Shown here: piece after piece, positions 1-11,519 of the stretch
Layout of the letters: each line of letters begins with the position of its first letter
How positions within the stretch are numbered: position 1 is the stretch's first letter
Notes under the pieces: generated by a model
Told to the model about the DNA's origin: nothing
The model's database searches: none
The model's input: the letters and a program-made list of their open reading frames with translations, nothing else
Program-made: the position numbers and the translations under genes
NCBI GenBank assembly: GCA_027563935.2
Contig: CM050451.1
Location: 26,551,565 to 26,615,564, forward strand
DNA: 64,000 bases
Source of the DNA: Costus lasius
Lineage: Eukaryota; Streptophyta; Magnoliopsida; Zingiberales; Costaceae
Reading direction: 5' to 3'

Positions 1-674
1 ACCGATGGGATGCTTCTTGTGCAAAGGACCTCATTGGATGCATGACTGCCCAACCTTTGAGCGGATCGCAGCAATTAGCGAGAAGGAGGTGGTTGATAAT
101 GACCCTGTAGTGACATGCATAGGAGGGATGATATTGAATGCAATCACGACAGTGTCAGCCTCAGGCGGAGCACGATTGATATATGTTCCGATGCAGATAC
201 ATGGGGTCGAAGTGGAGGCGATGGTCGACACCAGTGCAACTCATCTATTCGTATCAGAACACATGGCAGCATAGCTTGGCTTGCCCACTTCACCTACGAT
301 GGGTCGGATGAAAACCGTCAACTCCGCAGAGCAGCAGATGTTGAGCATTTCCTACGATGTCTCGGTGAAGCTTGGAGACTGGATGGGACGACATCACATC
401 CAGGTGGCGAAGATGGACGATTACGACGTCGTCCTCGGCATAGAACTGCTTCGACGAGCGAAGTTTTTTATCATTCCACACTTGGAAGGAGTCCAAATGC
501 TTCATGAGGAAGCACCAGAGTGGGTCTCTAGTATTCAGCGAGGTAGTTCGACGACCTCGAATACAAGAACGCAGGGGACTCGTAAGGTGACGAATCCTGC
601 ACGAGCACGAGGTGCATATATAGTAATGGTGGTTGCGACGGAGACGCCCGTAGCAAACTTGGGCGGGGGAGAAT
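1..674 (+). pseudogene. Ty3/gypsy gag C-terminus plus aspartic protease, 3' end of element R1
   Basis: An open frame from base 5 starts inside a retroviral-type zinc knuckle (Cys at residues 3, 6 and 15, His at 10; the CX2CX3HX4C form common in plant gypsy elements). It is followed by a retropepsin domain with the active-site string VDTSATHLF at bases 224-250. An in-frame TAG at 272-274 breaks it. The same frame then continues to a stop at 677-679 and includes the second protease motif VLGIELL. The polypurine tract and the LTR follow at once, so there is no room for reverse transcriptase, RNase H or integrase. This makes it the 3' half of a non-autonomous gag-protease element whose 5' half lies left of the window. 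The active-site Gly of the usual DTG/DSG is Ser here (AGT), which would be expected to weaken or abolish protease activity. Confidence 0.85.
661..674 (+). other. Polypurine tract of R1
   Basis: The purine run GGCGGGGGAGAA lies directly before the TG that opens the LTR at 675. This is the standard plus-strand priming site of gypsy elements. E1 has an equivalent run at 42645-42656. Confidence 0.75.
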
Positions 675-1746
675 TGTGATGCCGAATTCCAATTGAAGCG
701 GGCCAGGAGTGATTTGGGCTACGCGGCAGCCCAAGCCCACACTGCATTGACGATTACGGAGCCCAAATCAAAGTCCACATCCGGGTCAACGCAAAATTGG
801 AAGCGGGTCAACGCAGAACGTGGGGCAGCGACGTTCGTGGCGGATGAGTGGCTCCAGGATTCCAGCGACGAACGCGAGCAGAGGATTCTGCGTGGAAGCA
901 GACGCGGTCTCCAATGGGATTAGAGGGAGCGGTGGCATAGGGTTTCATCCACGAGCTCGGCGACACCTTCAGCAGGATCCTTGGACGCAGAGAGCTCAGC
1001 CTCAGCGTCGTCTTCAGTGGAGGAATCGGGCGAGCACACCCGATTTGGAAGAGGCGGCGGCGTCCTCACGAGTGACCCCTCTCCCCTATAAAGGTATGAC
1101 GAGCGGACGAAGGCAGGAGAGGCAAGATCTGAGGGAGAGAGCCAGAGTGAGTGGCCTGCGAGCGAGAGAGATCGAGAGACAGTGTTTCTGTAAGTCGGCG
1201 GCGAGCGTGGCCGTCGACGTGAGGGAGATAGAGGTGAGGTGGGGTTTTTGTAACCCTGTATGTACGAGAATAAGAGTGAAGCTTTTCCCCTACGTTGTCT
1301 GTGTTCTGGCGACTCCTTCTTCCTTCCTTCTCTAGCGAGATCTTCTCCTCTGCTTCACCATTGTTGGCGACGATGGTCCAGGCGATAGCTTCCAGGCAGC
1401 AACAACGACGAGGGCTGAGAGAGGAGGCGCCGAGGCTTCTCCCTGCCAGCACACCCAGCTCCTCCGACGAAGGGTGCGGCCGACGAGCGACCGCAGGCAG
1501 CGTTCGCTATGATTCATTGTGCTTGAAGATGAAGAAGGCTGCGAGGCAGTGAGTTTACGAACATGTTCGGCGTTCGATTCGAGGTAGCCGAGTCAACGTG
1601 CACGCATGGTCAAAATCAAGGTAAGAAATTGGAATTTGATTTCGGCATTGGCTATAAATTGAAAGCGGCAGCAGTGGAAATTCGATTATGGCACACAGTC
1701 CGAGGCTACTGTGCTGACGTGGAAAGGAGTAAATAAGGGCATGACA
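675..1746 (+). mobile_element. 3' LTR of gypsy element R1
   Basis: The LTR opens with TGTGATGCC and closes with GGGCATGACA, which are imperfect inverted repeats of each other. A TATA box (TATAAAG, 1087-1093) marks the probable promoter about 410 bases in, and the stretch around 1240-1280 (TTTTTGTAACCCTGTATG...) looks like the end of R. The internal block around 825-850 (GCGACGTTCGTGGCGGATGA) is also present in the LTR at 24820-25763, and the termini match the solo LTR at 20050-21019. All three therefore belong to one gypsy group. Short open frames inside it are not genes. Confidence 0.85.
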
Positions 1747-2140
1747 ATAGGGGTGGTAGCATATCAGCCAACTTTGTCGCATTCTCTGCATTCTCTTTTG
1801 GGATACATAATGTATGACCCAACCCATGTGCTAAAAGTGTTGTTTGTACTGACCTAGCTAGATACCACTTTTGTTGAGTATCTCATTCAAATAGTAGATA
1901 AGAAAGAGAATTGGAATTGTGCTTATTAGAGAAGAAGAGAATTGGAATTTGCAATAAGAGACTATATATTTTTAAATGTGTCACCAATTAGGGTGTAATG
2001 AAATTCAAGAAAATAGAAAAGTTGGCTCCTCAGTTCATTCCATTTAAGATACTAAAGAGGATAGGGGTGGTAGCATATTGGCTACCTAGCTAGATACCAC
2101 TTTTGTTGAATATCTAATTCAAATATTAGATAAGAAAGAG
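1747..2140. repeat. Imperfect direct duplication next to the R1 LTR
   Basis: ATAGGGGTGGTAGCATAT occurs at 1747-1764 and again at 2061-2078. A second block (CTAGCTAGATACCACTTTTG and onward, about 55 bases) occurs at 1853-1908 and 2085-2140 with a few changes. The two copies are a local duplication with different spacing between blocks. No gene is seen here. Confidence 0.8.
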
Positions 2141-2328
2141 CACAGGCTATGGAACAAGGTGGTCAGATTGGTTAAAGTCATATTGCAGTATCACATGGAT
2201 GATCCAAGGCTATGTGGGAGTCACAAGAGGACATACAAGACATGGATCGCAAGGCTATGTGGGGGTGAGAAGAGGACATATAAGACAGACGAGTAAATTT
2301 TGAGGACCAAATTTTTAAGAGGGGAGAA
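2141..2328 (+). mobile_element. 3' internal remnant and polypurine tract of a second gypsy element
   Basis: The stretch near 2296-2328 (GAGGACCAAATTTTTAAGAG then GGGAGAA) has the form seen at the end of pol in Tekay/Del-type chromoviruses, where the coding end runs into the polypurine tract. Only this tail is present; no chromodomain or integrase can be read upstream. Inside it, a GGCTATGTGGG...GAGGACATA motif occurs twice (2208-2238, 2251-2281). The lineage assignment rests on the junction alone. Confidence 0.55.
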
Positions 2329-4157
2329 TGTTACACATGTTTCTTTATAAAAAAAATATTTTGTGGATTGAATTGAAATATGTAAAGCTATGGGTTCCTT
2401 TTGTAAAATTGAAATTTACTCCACCACATTAGTTACCTTATCTATTTCACTATTAGTTTATTCATTTTACTTTACTATTCTCTTTTCCTCTCATTTCTAC
2501 CACTAAGACTTTCTACTGAGCTTCCTCTCATCAATAGAAATGGATCATTCTGGCAATTACTTTCTTCCTTCCCTCTTCATTCCATGCTGCAACATAAGCT
2601 TTTCCCCCCTTTCCCTTCTCTTTTTATGTCTTCTTCCACCAACAAAGCAATGTTGTGATTCCAGTGTTGTTTCCACTATGTTTCCTATTTGACTCTCCAG
2701 GTAAAATGCTGATTTTTACTCTTAGGTTTCTTGTGCACATTTAAAACATGAATCCCAACACCGTGCCTTTCTTCCACCAGCAAAGCAGCATTGAACTTCT
2801 TATGTTGTTTCCTGTCACACTCGCTAGGTAAAATGTTGATTTTTACTGTTAGGTTTCTTGTGCACATTTAAAACAAAATCTAAAATTTCTAGCATGAGTT
2901 GCCACAGCTAGTTCCAGACCCCCTAACCTCATGTGCTGTGATTTTTCGTCATGAGTTTTATAGTTAAACTTTGGTAGATTAGAAATCAACTTAATTATAT
3001 ATACAAAATAGGACATATATCGGATTTTGGTTAAGTAATTAATGTGTGTTGATAAGTGAACAATGAATTGCTTAGTAATACATGTATTTGTATGAATTAT
3101 AGACATAAGAAAAGGACTTAAGTCTAAAGGACTTAGAAGGTGAATAGACTACAACTGGTATTGCTTTACTGACAACAACTAGTTGATGCATGGATCTACT
3201 TCCTCCTTGTAGCATGATATCTAGTAGGGTTTAGACATCAAGGTCCTTAGCTTCCACTACTTGTTTTGCTATCTATTCTGTTGGTTCTTACATTATGATT
3301 GTTGTAGCATAATAGATGCTTGATTGATACTTGGTTGCATCCTCATATAAGTAGAAAATATTACATATGAGATATACGTATTCATTTTGATAGATGATTT
3401 GGAGAGATTACATGTTTGATGTGTTGCTAAATCTGGATTCGCCGGCAAGTGTTCACCAGCGGGCTACATTGGGACCTTAGTACTGTTTGTTATACCAAGC
3501 TAGGTTGTTGTCAATAAGGGTTACTACTAAGTTATCTCGAAGTTATCTCGTTCAGGTTGTTAGGTGTTAGACACAACACCATTGGGTTGTCTATAGACAG
3601 TCATTCCACCATATGATTTGTCACTCTTCCAAAAGTGCGACCCAAGATGCAAGACCACAGTCGTTGCAACTCGAGGATTTTTATGAGATAGGATGCATTT
3701 TCCTTATTAATTGTTTACTTTTGATATACATGAGGTGCTTATGTAGTGTATAGCTAGACACATTGCTTGCATCTTACAGGTGTGCATGCATTTATATTGA
3801 TTTAAACCCGACTTAGCATTCTACTAACTTCCCTCCTAACTTCCAAGACCAAATCAGTCTCATTGGGAGTACTAGATAGAGGTAGAGACCTCCAGCCTAA
3901 GACAGCTGAATTAGTGAGAGTTATGGTAGTTTCTTCATGATGACCCGAGGGACTAAAAATAGACATATGCTAGTGTAAATATTTGTGTAAATAATATGTT
4001 ATGCTACTTAATTGGTTTTGGAATTACTAGAGTTTTAATCATGTTGAGTTGTGTATATAATAGTATGGTGTAGTAGATGTTGAGTCATATATATCAAATG
4101 TTGTTTTGACTAGGTTAGTTATTTAATTTGGTTATATATCACAATCCAGGGTGTTAC
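2329..4157 (+). mobile_element. Probable 3' LTR of the second gypsy element
   Basis: TGTTACAC starts directly after a polypurine tract, and the distal end GGGTGTTAC (4149-4157) resembles Tekay/Del LTR ends, though the final CA is not intact. The right boundary is inferred because no primer-binding site, target duplication or partner LTR is in view. The sequence is AT-rich with no credible coding frame. It contains a tandem duplication of about 127 bp, annotated separately. Confidence 0.5.
2630..2875. repeat. Two-copy tandem repeat, about 127-bp period
   Basis: The block AGGTAAAATGCTGATTTTTA... ending GTGCACATTTAAAAC is at 2699-2748 and again at 2826-2874 with two or three changes. Each copy is preceded by a CTTCTTCCACCARCAAAGCA stretch, so the whole unit of about 127 bp is duplicated in tandem inside the LTR. 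Confidence 0.8.
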
Positions 4158-4909
4158 TTTGAGTGTATATTAATATGTTATACTCTCACGTCCTTGCTAG
4201 TGGCCAAGTTGGGGCATGAAAATTAATTATCACCATCGTTCATTATTATTGCGTTAACCACTACACTACTACTCTCCTCTATGTTCTTGTACCCACATCA
4301 TTTCTATGTGACTAAAGCTATTCTATTTCCCAACTTAGAGAAAATTGGACAAGAATTCCTCGAAGAGTGTTAGTGGAGTCACACGATATGGCAAACCTCA
4401 AAATAGGTTTATAAAACTGGTTTGTACCAAGTGATAAGTGATATGACTAGTTTGTATTAGACCATACCGGGCAAGATGACTAGTTTGTACTAGTTCATAC
4501 TAGGAGTATGGCCAATTTATACCGGTCCAACCATGGACCAGTTTATATATATAATATAAAAAATTAAAAATAATCAATATTAATATACTGGTACCAATCG
4601 ATGCATACATATAATGGACCAATACACTAGTTTGGACTAGTATCTCAAACTTGGCCTCAAATTCCTTTCAGATATTAAAGAGTTAGCATGATATCAAAAC
4701 AATAGGAAAATAAACAAATAATATTCTAAGGCCGCAAGTCTCAACTAGAAATCACTAAGGTTTTAAATTTCAATCTATATCAAGGAATCAAAAATTGATA
4801 TGTGTTGGTCAGCTCAGACGGTATATATTGGTCCAAAATGGAAATGGTACTATGTACTATAGTCTCGATATGTCTGGTATGTAAAGTTATAAGACACAAC
4901 TTGTATACC
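4158..4909. other. Intergenic, no gene; degenerate ACTAGTTTGTAC repeats
   Basis: No coding frame stands out. Between about 4400 and 4640 the motif ACTAGTTTGTAYTAG and variants recur several times, a degenerate short repeat. This DNA continues on the other side of the copia insertion at 9850. The target duplication next to the insertion is ATACC at 4905-4909. Confidence 0.5.
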
Positions 4910-5043
4910 TATTGAATATGGACCCGGATCCAATTGTTATTGGATCCGGGCCCCGGTTCATTATTAGGACTTGTATATAGCTTTGTACAGTGCCCTAATT
5001 GTGTTTCTCAAGCAAATATATGAGAGGAATTTTCTTTCAAACA
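4910..5043 (+). repeat. 5' LTR of short-LTR copia element
   Basis: Starts TATTGAATATGG and ends TTTCAAACA, followed by the primer-binding site. The partner at 9716-9849 has the same length and the same unusual TA start. Confidence 0.9.
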
Positions 5044-5056
5044 TGGTATCAGAACC
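5044..5056 (+). other. Primer-binding site (initiator Met tRNA type)
   Basis: TGGTATCAGAACC lies directly after the 5' LTR and matches the 3' end complement of initiator methionine tRNA, apart from AACC in place of the usual AGC. Confidence 0.85.
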
Positions 5057-5625
5057 GAAATGGCGCTCGACGATCGCCCATCTTTGATCCTCCTTCGACT
5101 ACCCAAACCTCTGTTCCTGGATCTTTGCTCCCTTCTCGTTCTCAGAGTTGGCGGAAACTCTGGGCGGAGGTGTCACTGGCACAGCTTTCCCTGCTCGACG
5201 GATTTTTCGAGCAAAAACTCACTGCCAGCGAGAGCCTTGTCGTTTTCCTCTTCTGCCGACGTCTAAGATCACTGTTGTGGCCGGAAATAGCCGTCGACCT
5301 CTAGGAGCTGAAGCTACTCTCGCTAGCAAAGCTTATCGTAACTTTGCTGCTTCCACGGTTCCGCCAGAGCCCTGTGTTCGCCGATCACTGTTGTCGTCGG
5401 AAACAGCCGTCGACCTCAACGAGCCGAAATAGCCCCAGCTGACGTCCTGCGTTCGATCTACGCATGATTTCTCCGGCTGACGTTTCTCTAACGCATGACC
5501 GGCTTATTTGCCTCTGCCAGCGCTCAACCGACTCCCTACCGTCAGTACTCTTTTTATTTCTTGAAGTTTCTTTCTGCAGTTCTCTATAAAAATCTCTGCG
5601 GTTTTTGAAGTTTGTTACTGCCTCT

Positions 5626-8600
5626 ATGGATTTGACTCTTACTACCACTGAAGTCAAGTATGTGGCCTTTACTGGCACGTCTGTCAAACTTAATGGGGGC
5701 GAATTATCTTCTTTGGGTAAGATCAATGCGTTGCATTATTGACTCATATGGGAAGGAGCAACATGTTGTTGGACTTCCTCCAGACTCCTCAGATCCATCC
5801 TATGAAAACTGGCGTCAATCTGATTTAGCTATTTTTAACTTCATCTTAACTAGTATTGAACCTGAGATTGCTAACACTATTATGTTCCTTGACACATCCA
5901 AGGAACTTTGGGATTCCCTTGCTGCCATGTGTGCTCCTCAATGGAATATCTGTCAAATATATCGTCTGTATGAAGAGATTATTAATATGAAACAGGGAGA
6001 AAAATCTCTTCAAGAGTACTATAGTTTGTTAAAAGGAAAATGGGACCAGCTGTGTCAACTTCATCCTGCAGTTGCTGACATTGCAGTTATTCTTCAGCAA
6101 CATCAAGAATTTCTTATAGCCAAGTTTCTATCTGGCCTAAATGAAAATTATTCTGCTGCTCGTGCTCAGCTTCTGGTGGATCTTTCAATTCCCAACATTC
6201 AAAATGTCGTTTCTCACTTGCTGCGTGTTTCCACATCAAATATTACAGCTAATACAGGTAGTGCACTAGTTGCACCTCGATTGGAAGATTGTGGAAGAGG
6301 AAGAAGAGGTATTGGTTGCGGACGAGGACGTAGCCATGGTTTCTCTCTGTGTGAATACTGTGGTCGCATGAATCACACTTCCGATAGGTGCTGGAAAAAA
6401 ATTGGAAGGCTATCTCAAGCTCACAATGCATCTGAAGTATCTTCGGCTGAAAGCACCCTTATTGAGAATCCAACCAGAACTACAACGGGCCCATCTGAAG
6501 CCACTATTGTCATCACGGTGTCTGAGTATGAAAGATTGTTGAAAGGGAAGGTTACCAATGAAGCTCTGTCTTCTTCTATGGTTGCCTCCACTGGACTCAA
6601 TCCATCTGGTATATCCACTCTTGCCTCAACCAACTCTTGGATATTAGATTCAGGTGCTTCTCATATAACAGGTAACAGGTCATTGTTTACATCTTTATAT
6701 CTTGATACCCGTCTCTTACCTGTCTCCATTGCTGATGGGTCCCTTATACTTGTTCTAGGAACTGACACTATTCAGTTAACCTCCAATTTGACACTATCTA
6801 ATGTTCTTTATGTGTCTAAATTCCTTGTTAATCTTCTATCTATATTTGCGTTAACTACTGGGTTACATTGTTCAGTAACTTTCTTCTCTTTGCATTGTGT
6901 CTTTCAGGACCTAAGGATAAAGGCGACAATTGGTGGGGGGCATAAGCAGGGTGGAGTGTATGTCTTCTCCAACTCCACAGCTCACCTCTCATCACAGGAC
7001 ACTGCCTACCAGTGGCACTACCGTTTGGGTCATCCTTCTTTAGATAAACTTCGGTTGTCTGTTTCCTCTAGATTAGATTCTTAGTTTCATTGTCATGTAT
7101 GTCAACTTGGCAAACATTTTTGTTCTTCTTTTCAATCAAAGGATCATATTTTGAGTCATGCCTCGTTTGGTCTAAGTTCATTATGATATATGGGGCCGAG
7201 TCTTGTACTCAGTAAGGATAGTCATCGATATTTTGTCACTTTCATTGATGACCATTCTCGTTTGTGTTGGATATTTTTGTTGAAAAATCGGTTTGATGTT
7301 TTTTCTGTCTTTCAACAATTCTATGCAGAAGTGAAAAACCAATTTAGTACTTCTTTGAAAATTCTTCATACTGACAATGCTTTGGAATACACAAGTTTTG
7401 ACTTTTCTGAGTTTTGTGCCACTCATTGTATTATACATCAAACGTCATGTCCCTATTTCTCTCAACAAAATAGGGTAGTAAGAACCATCATCTACTTGAT
7501 GTGGCAAGGACTTTGATATTCCACATGAATGTGCCTAAGTACTTATGGGCAGATGCAGTTCTTACAGCTTGCTTTCTTGTAAATCGAATGACATCCTCTA
7601 TGTTGGGAAATAGGTCTCCCTTCTGAATTCTTTTTCCTTCTCAGAAGGCTTTTCCCTTTACCCCCGTGTCTTTGGATCTCTGTGTTATGTTCACGTCCTT
7701 GGTCCGAAATTAGACAAACTAAGTTCTCGTGCTATTAAATGTATTTTTGTTGGCTACTCTCGTACCCAAAAGGGGTATAGGTGTATAGATCCACATTCTC
7801 GCTGCACATTTGTGAGTGCTGATGTTACCTTCTGTGAGTCAGTTCCCTATTACCATGAACAACGTGCATCATCTCATGTTGCACCTCTAGAAATTCCTCT
7901 ACCAACTCATGTTAATTTCGACATTAATACTTCATTAAGGGAACAACCTCCATCACCATTATTACAGGTTTACAAATGCAGGAGACATACACAAAGCCAA
8001 CAAATGCCAACCACTGCGTTGTCTCCGTCTAGAGATCCATAGCTTGACACATCTGATCTTCCTATTGCTCTTAGGAAGGAGCATAGATCTACAGCCACTT
8101 ATCATATTTCCAAGTATGTTTCGTATTCCTACTTATCTCCATCATATCTTACATTTCTTACTGCTCTTTCATCTACCACCACTCCTAGAAATTTCTAGTG
8201 GTTGTTACTATTCCGAAGTGGAAGGCGGCCATGGATGAAGAAATGCATACCTTACGGGGTTGGGGTAATTGGTCCCTTGTCAAACTGCCTCTTAATGTTA
8301 AACCAGTTCAATGCTGGTGGGTTTACGTCGTTAAACATAATCCTAATAGATCAATACAGCAGTACAAAGCTCGATTGGTAGCGAAAGGCTTTACACAGGT
8401 TTATGAGATTGATTATCTAGACACATTCTCTCCTGTGACCAGGCTTAACTCAGTTTACCTTTTATTCTCCAGGCTATCAACCTCAGTTGGCAACTTCATT
8501 AATTGGATATTAAAAATGTCTTTTTATATGGGGTCTTACTGAAGAAATTTATATGGAGCAACCTCCGGGGTATGCTCAACAAGGGGAGCTTGTGTGTAAA

Positions 8601-9702
8601 TTGCACAAGGCAATTTATGGTCTCAAGCAAAGCCCTTGTGCCTCGTTTAAAAAATTTGCCCAAATAATAAAGTCGACAGACTTTCACCATGTAAAGGCTG
8701 ACAATTCTGTTTTTCTCAAACACTTCAACTCAGGTGTCATTGTTATGACAATCTATGTTGATGATATCCTTCTAACTAAAAGTGATTCTAAAGGCATATG
8801 TGATACCAAGACTTTCCTACAGTCACACTTGAGCTTAGAGACTTGGGGAGACCTAAATATTTTTTGAGGATTGAAATAGCATATTGCAATTCCACTATAT
8901 CGTTGTCCCAATGTAAGTATGTTCTTGATCTCCTACAAGATACAGACACGCTTGATTATAAACTTGCGATCACTCCTATGGTACTCAATGTAAAACTTAG
9001 ATGCCAAACTGAGTCTGAGGATGTTGAACCTACTCGGTATCGTCGACTGGTGGGGAAACTTATCTACCTCACGGTTACTCGTCCTGATATTTCTTATGCT
9101 GTTAGGGTTGTTAGTCAATTTATGCAAAGACCAAAACATTGTCATTGGGAGGTTGTCATGCTTATTCTCCGGTATCTTAAGGGAGCTCCCGGTTTTGGAT
9201 TGTTGTATAAAAGAAATGGGCATACCATAGTTAAAGCCTACACTGATGCAGATTATGCTGGAAATCTTGAAGACTGTAAGTCTACCTCAGGGCTGTGCAT
9301 ATATGTTGGGGGAAATCCTGTTACCTGAAAAAGTAAGAAGCAAAGTGTGGTGGCCAGATCCAGTTATGAGACTGAATATCGTGCAATGGCTCACACTACT
9401 TGCGAATTGATGTGGTTAAAAGGTTTTCTCCAAGAATTGAATATTCTTTGTCGCACTCCCATAACATGACAGTGTGATAATCAAGCAGTCATATTTATTA
9501 CAAACAATCATGTTTTTCATGAATGGACTAAGCACATCAAAGTCGGCTGTCAATTTATTAGGGAAGCTATTCTCAACGATCAAATCTCCACTCCTCACAC
9601 CAAATCTGAAGATCAAATTACCGATGTCTTTACGAAGGCTCTTAGTTCTACTCGATTCTATTCTTTGTGTACCAAGTTGGGCTTATTCAATATTTTTGCT
9701 CC
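5626..9702 (+). pseudogene. Broken gag-pol of short-LTR copia element
   Basis: The likely start ATG is at 5626. A one-base shift in the G run at 5695-5699 moves the frame into the long open segment 5660-7084. That segment has a UBN2-type gag, a CX2CX4HX4C knuckle (CEYCGRMNHTSDRC), protease WILDSGASH and a pre-integrase segment (WHYRLGHPSL). After a stop, integrase core fragments appear at 7190-7516 (FVTFIDDHSR, HTDNALEY). Reverse transcriptase is spread over 8198-8542 and 8553-8867 ([17 protein letters not shown]). RT/RNase H runs from 8843 and is cut by TGA at 9326-9328, where the family usually has Trp, then continues in frame (SSYETEYRAMA). The many frame changes rule out function. Confidence 0.9.
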
Positions 9703-9715
9703 AACTTGAGAGGAG

Positions 9716-9849
9716 TATTGAATATGGACCCGAATCCACTTGTTATTGGATCTGGGTCCCGGTTCATTATTAGGACTTGTATATAGCTTTGTACAGTGCC
9801 CTAATTATGTTTCTCAAGCAAATATACGAGAGGAATTTTCTTTCGAACA
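9716..9849 (+). repeat. 3' LTR of short-LTR copia element
   Basis: Same 134-bp length as the 5' copy, starting TATTGAATATGG and ending TTTCGAACA. It follows a polypurine tract and precedes ATAAC, the second target-site copy. Confidence 0.9.
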
Positions 9850-9939
9850 ATAACAATATAGATCAAGACTATTGCATCAATGTACCAATTCACTAGATTA
9901 ATGCATATGGGTCAATATTGGTCAATATGGTCCAACTTC

Positions 9940-9959
9940 TATATATATATATATATATA

Positions 9960-9994
<35 letters not shown>

Positions 9995-10070
9995 ATATAT
10001 ATATATAGATATATATATATATAGATATATCTATATATATAGATATAGATATATCTATATATATAGATAT
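9940..10070. repeat. (TA)n / TATC microsatellite
   Basis: About 130 bases of alternating TA with interspersed TATCTA and TAGATA units. The Tyr/Ile-rich open frame across it is an artefact of the repeat. Confidence 0.95.
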
Positions 10071-11391
10071 GCGGTATCAGATAAATCTGACCCTATACCA
10101 TGCTCGAGTATAGGGTTCGACACACATGTATTACCCATACCAAAAGAGTAAAAATTGGTTTTTAAAACCCTATAAACCACTATAAGTTTATTCAAACGTG
10201 ATTTTGTTTGAACTGAACACAGGACTAAATTATAGGAAGTGTCAATTTTAACGTACAAATACAAACACAAATACCACAGTCAAGAATGGTATGTACAAAT
10301 CATTGCATGAGACAAATCTGTGCTGATAGCAGCATGCCACCAGCAATTCAAACAACAGGCTTAAGAAAAAGAGGAAGAGTAGAAGGTAATCAAATTTTCC
10401 TTCCAACATCTGATCCTGTTCAGATATTACTCTGATGGAAGTAAGTGAGTAGCAAAGTCATGCATTAAGACAACACAAGATACTAACCACCAAATAAGGG
10501 CCAAATAAGAGCCAAACAAGTAGCATGTCTATCCTTGAAATTTTGATATACCAGAACGTTGGGGAACAAAACTATGAAAACTTATAATTTGATTGAAATA
10601 CTCATGTAGTTTATCAGTAAAGTATCTACACTTGGATACACCAAGGTTGGAGCAAAATGGGAGCAATCAATTCAATAATAGGTTGTTTGAAATTGATGTT
10701 GTACAACTAGATATAAAGTGATTAAAAGTTCCATGCTTTCCACACTTCATACCTTCTCTGCAAAATCTCCTGCAAGACAATACCTAATACTGGACAAGCT
10801 AATCTCTGGAACATCTACTCCATGCTATCCCTTGGTCTTGCTGTGGTGATGTTTCCAAAAGCCTGCCTCGTTATTTGCACAAACAGGTTATACTATTATC
10901 GAAGCTTGGTCCAGGGTCTCTGGCTAGAAAAACAAGGGTTGAATCTTGAAGGTCGAATTGGTTACAGTTGACAACATCACATTGGATTCCTAATGAGCTC
11001 ATGTTGCTCCAAACTTAAAGACTAATTTTGTCGACATGGAGGAAGTCTACAAAGGTGGAATTTGGTAGCTTAAATTTGATGTCTTCCTTGTTGTTCTGCT
11101 TTAATGCTGGTTGTATCTTACTATAGGAACTACTTCCCATTCTTTCTCTGCTGCTTTCTTATTTCTGTTCTCTCATTATGTTGTGTCCACACTTTCTGAT
11201 TCCTTAGCTCATCGCTCAAGAAAACCCAAAACACATCGTTTGTGTTACATTTTCATTTCATTTCCCTTCGATACACTTTCGAATAAACACCAAAATTTTC
11301 AGATAATTCCAAGTCCACAAAAACCACTAATTGAAGAAAACGAAAAATAACAAGCACAAAACGATGAGAAAGGAAACAAATAAAGGCCTAC
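10071..11391. other. Non-coding DNA downstream of the DnaJ exon
   Basis: I searched both strands for the expected continuation of the minus-strand DnaJ gene (an exon opening with the J-domain HPD loop) and found none. No other coding signal, RNA gene or complete repeat is evident. If the neighbouring exon belongs to a live gene, this stretch is part of its first intron. Confidence 0.5.
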
Positions 11392-11519
11392 TTGAGGGCG
11401 AGCTTTCTGTATGCAGATTTGATCTCCTGGTCGGACGATTCTCTCGAAACACACAACACTTCATAGGGATCCCGGCGGACGGCGGGTGCCGAAGGGCCAT
11501 CCATCTTCGCTGACGCCAT
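11392..11519 (-). CDS. First exon of a J-domain (DnaJ/Hsp40) protein, partial
   Basis: On the minus strand ATG at 11517-11519 opens 42 codons plus two bases, ending at a GT donor (GTAGGC, minus). The product starts MASAKMDGPSAPAV and continues RRDPYEVLCVSRESSDQEIK, then SAYRKLALK. These are helices I and II of a J domain, up to the basic YRKLALKY that precedes the HPD loop. J proteins recruit Hsp70 and stimulate its ATPase. The start resembles plant DNAJ15/DNAJ16 (ARG1/ARL-type) proteins as I recall them, which also have a short Met-Asp-Gly-rich lead and place an intron here. The HPD exon is not found in the 11 kb to the left. So this is either a live gene with a very long repeat-filled first intron or a truncated remnant. 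It is divergent to the LBD gene, with starts about 1 kb apart. Confidence 0.8.

Larger units (their letters stand above)
4910..9849 (+). mobile_element. Full-length Ty1/copia element with 134-bp LTRs, non-functional
   Basis: Two 134-bp LTRs (4910-5043 and 9716-9849) enclose primer-binding site, gag, protease, integrase, reverse transcriptase and RNase H in copia order, then a polypurine tract (about 9703-9715, ACTTGAGAGGAG). The flanking 5 bases are ATACC (4905-4909) and ATAAC (9850-9854), a target duplication with one change. The LTRs differ at about seven of 134 positions by eye, so the insertion is old compared with the Angela elements. Coding is broken by several frameshifts and stops. 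LTRs this short are typical of Ale/Retrofit-type copia elements, but I cannot confirm the lineage without a phylogeny. Confidence 0.92.

Noticed and set aside
1747..1751. ATAGG after the R1 LTR equals ATAGG before the E1 LTR (24815-24819), suggesting one element
   Set aside because: A 5-base match 23 kb apart with different LTR sequences is chance; both lie at unrelated sites.
9918..10151. 77-codon Tyr/Ile-rich open frame
   Set aside because: It is a translation of the TA microsatellite.
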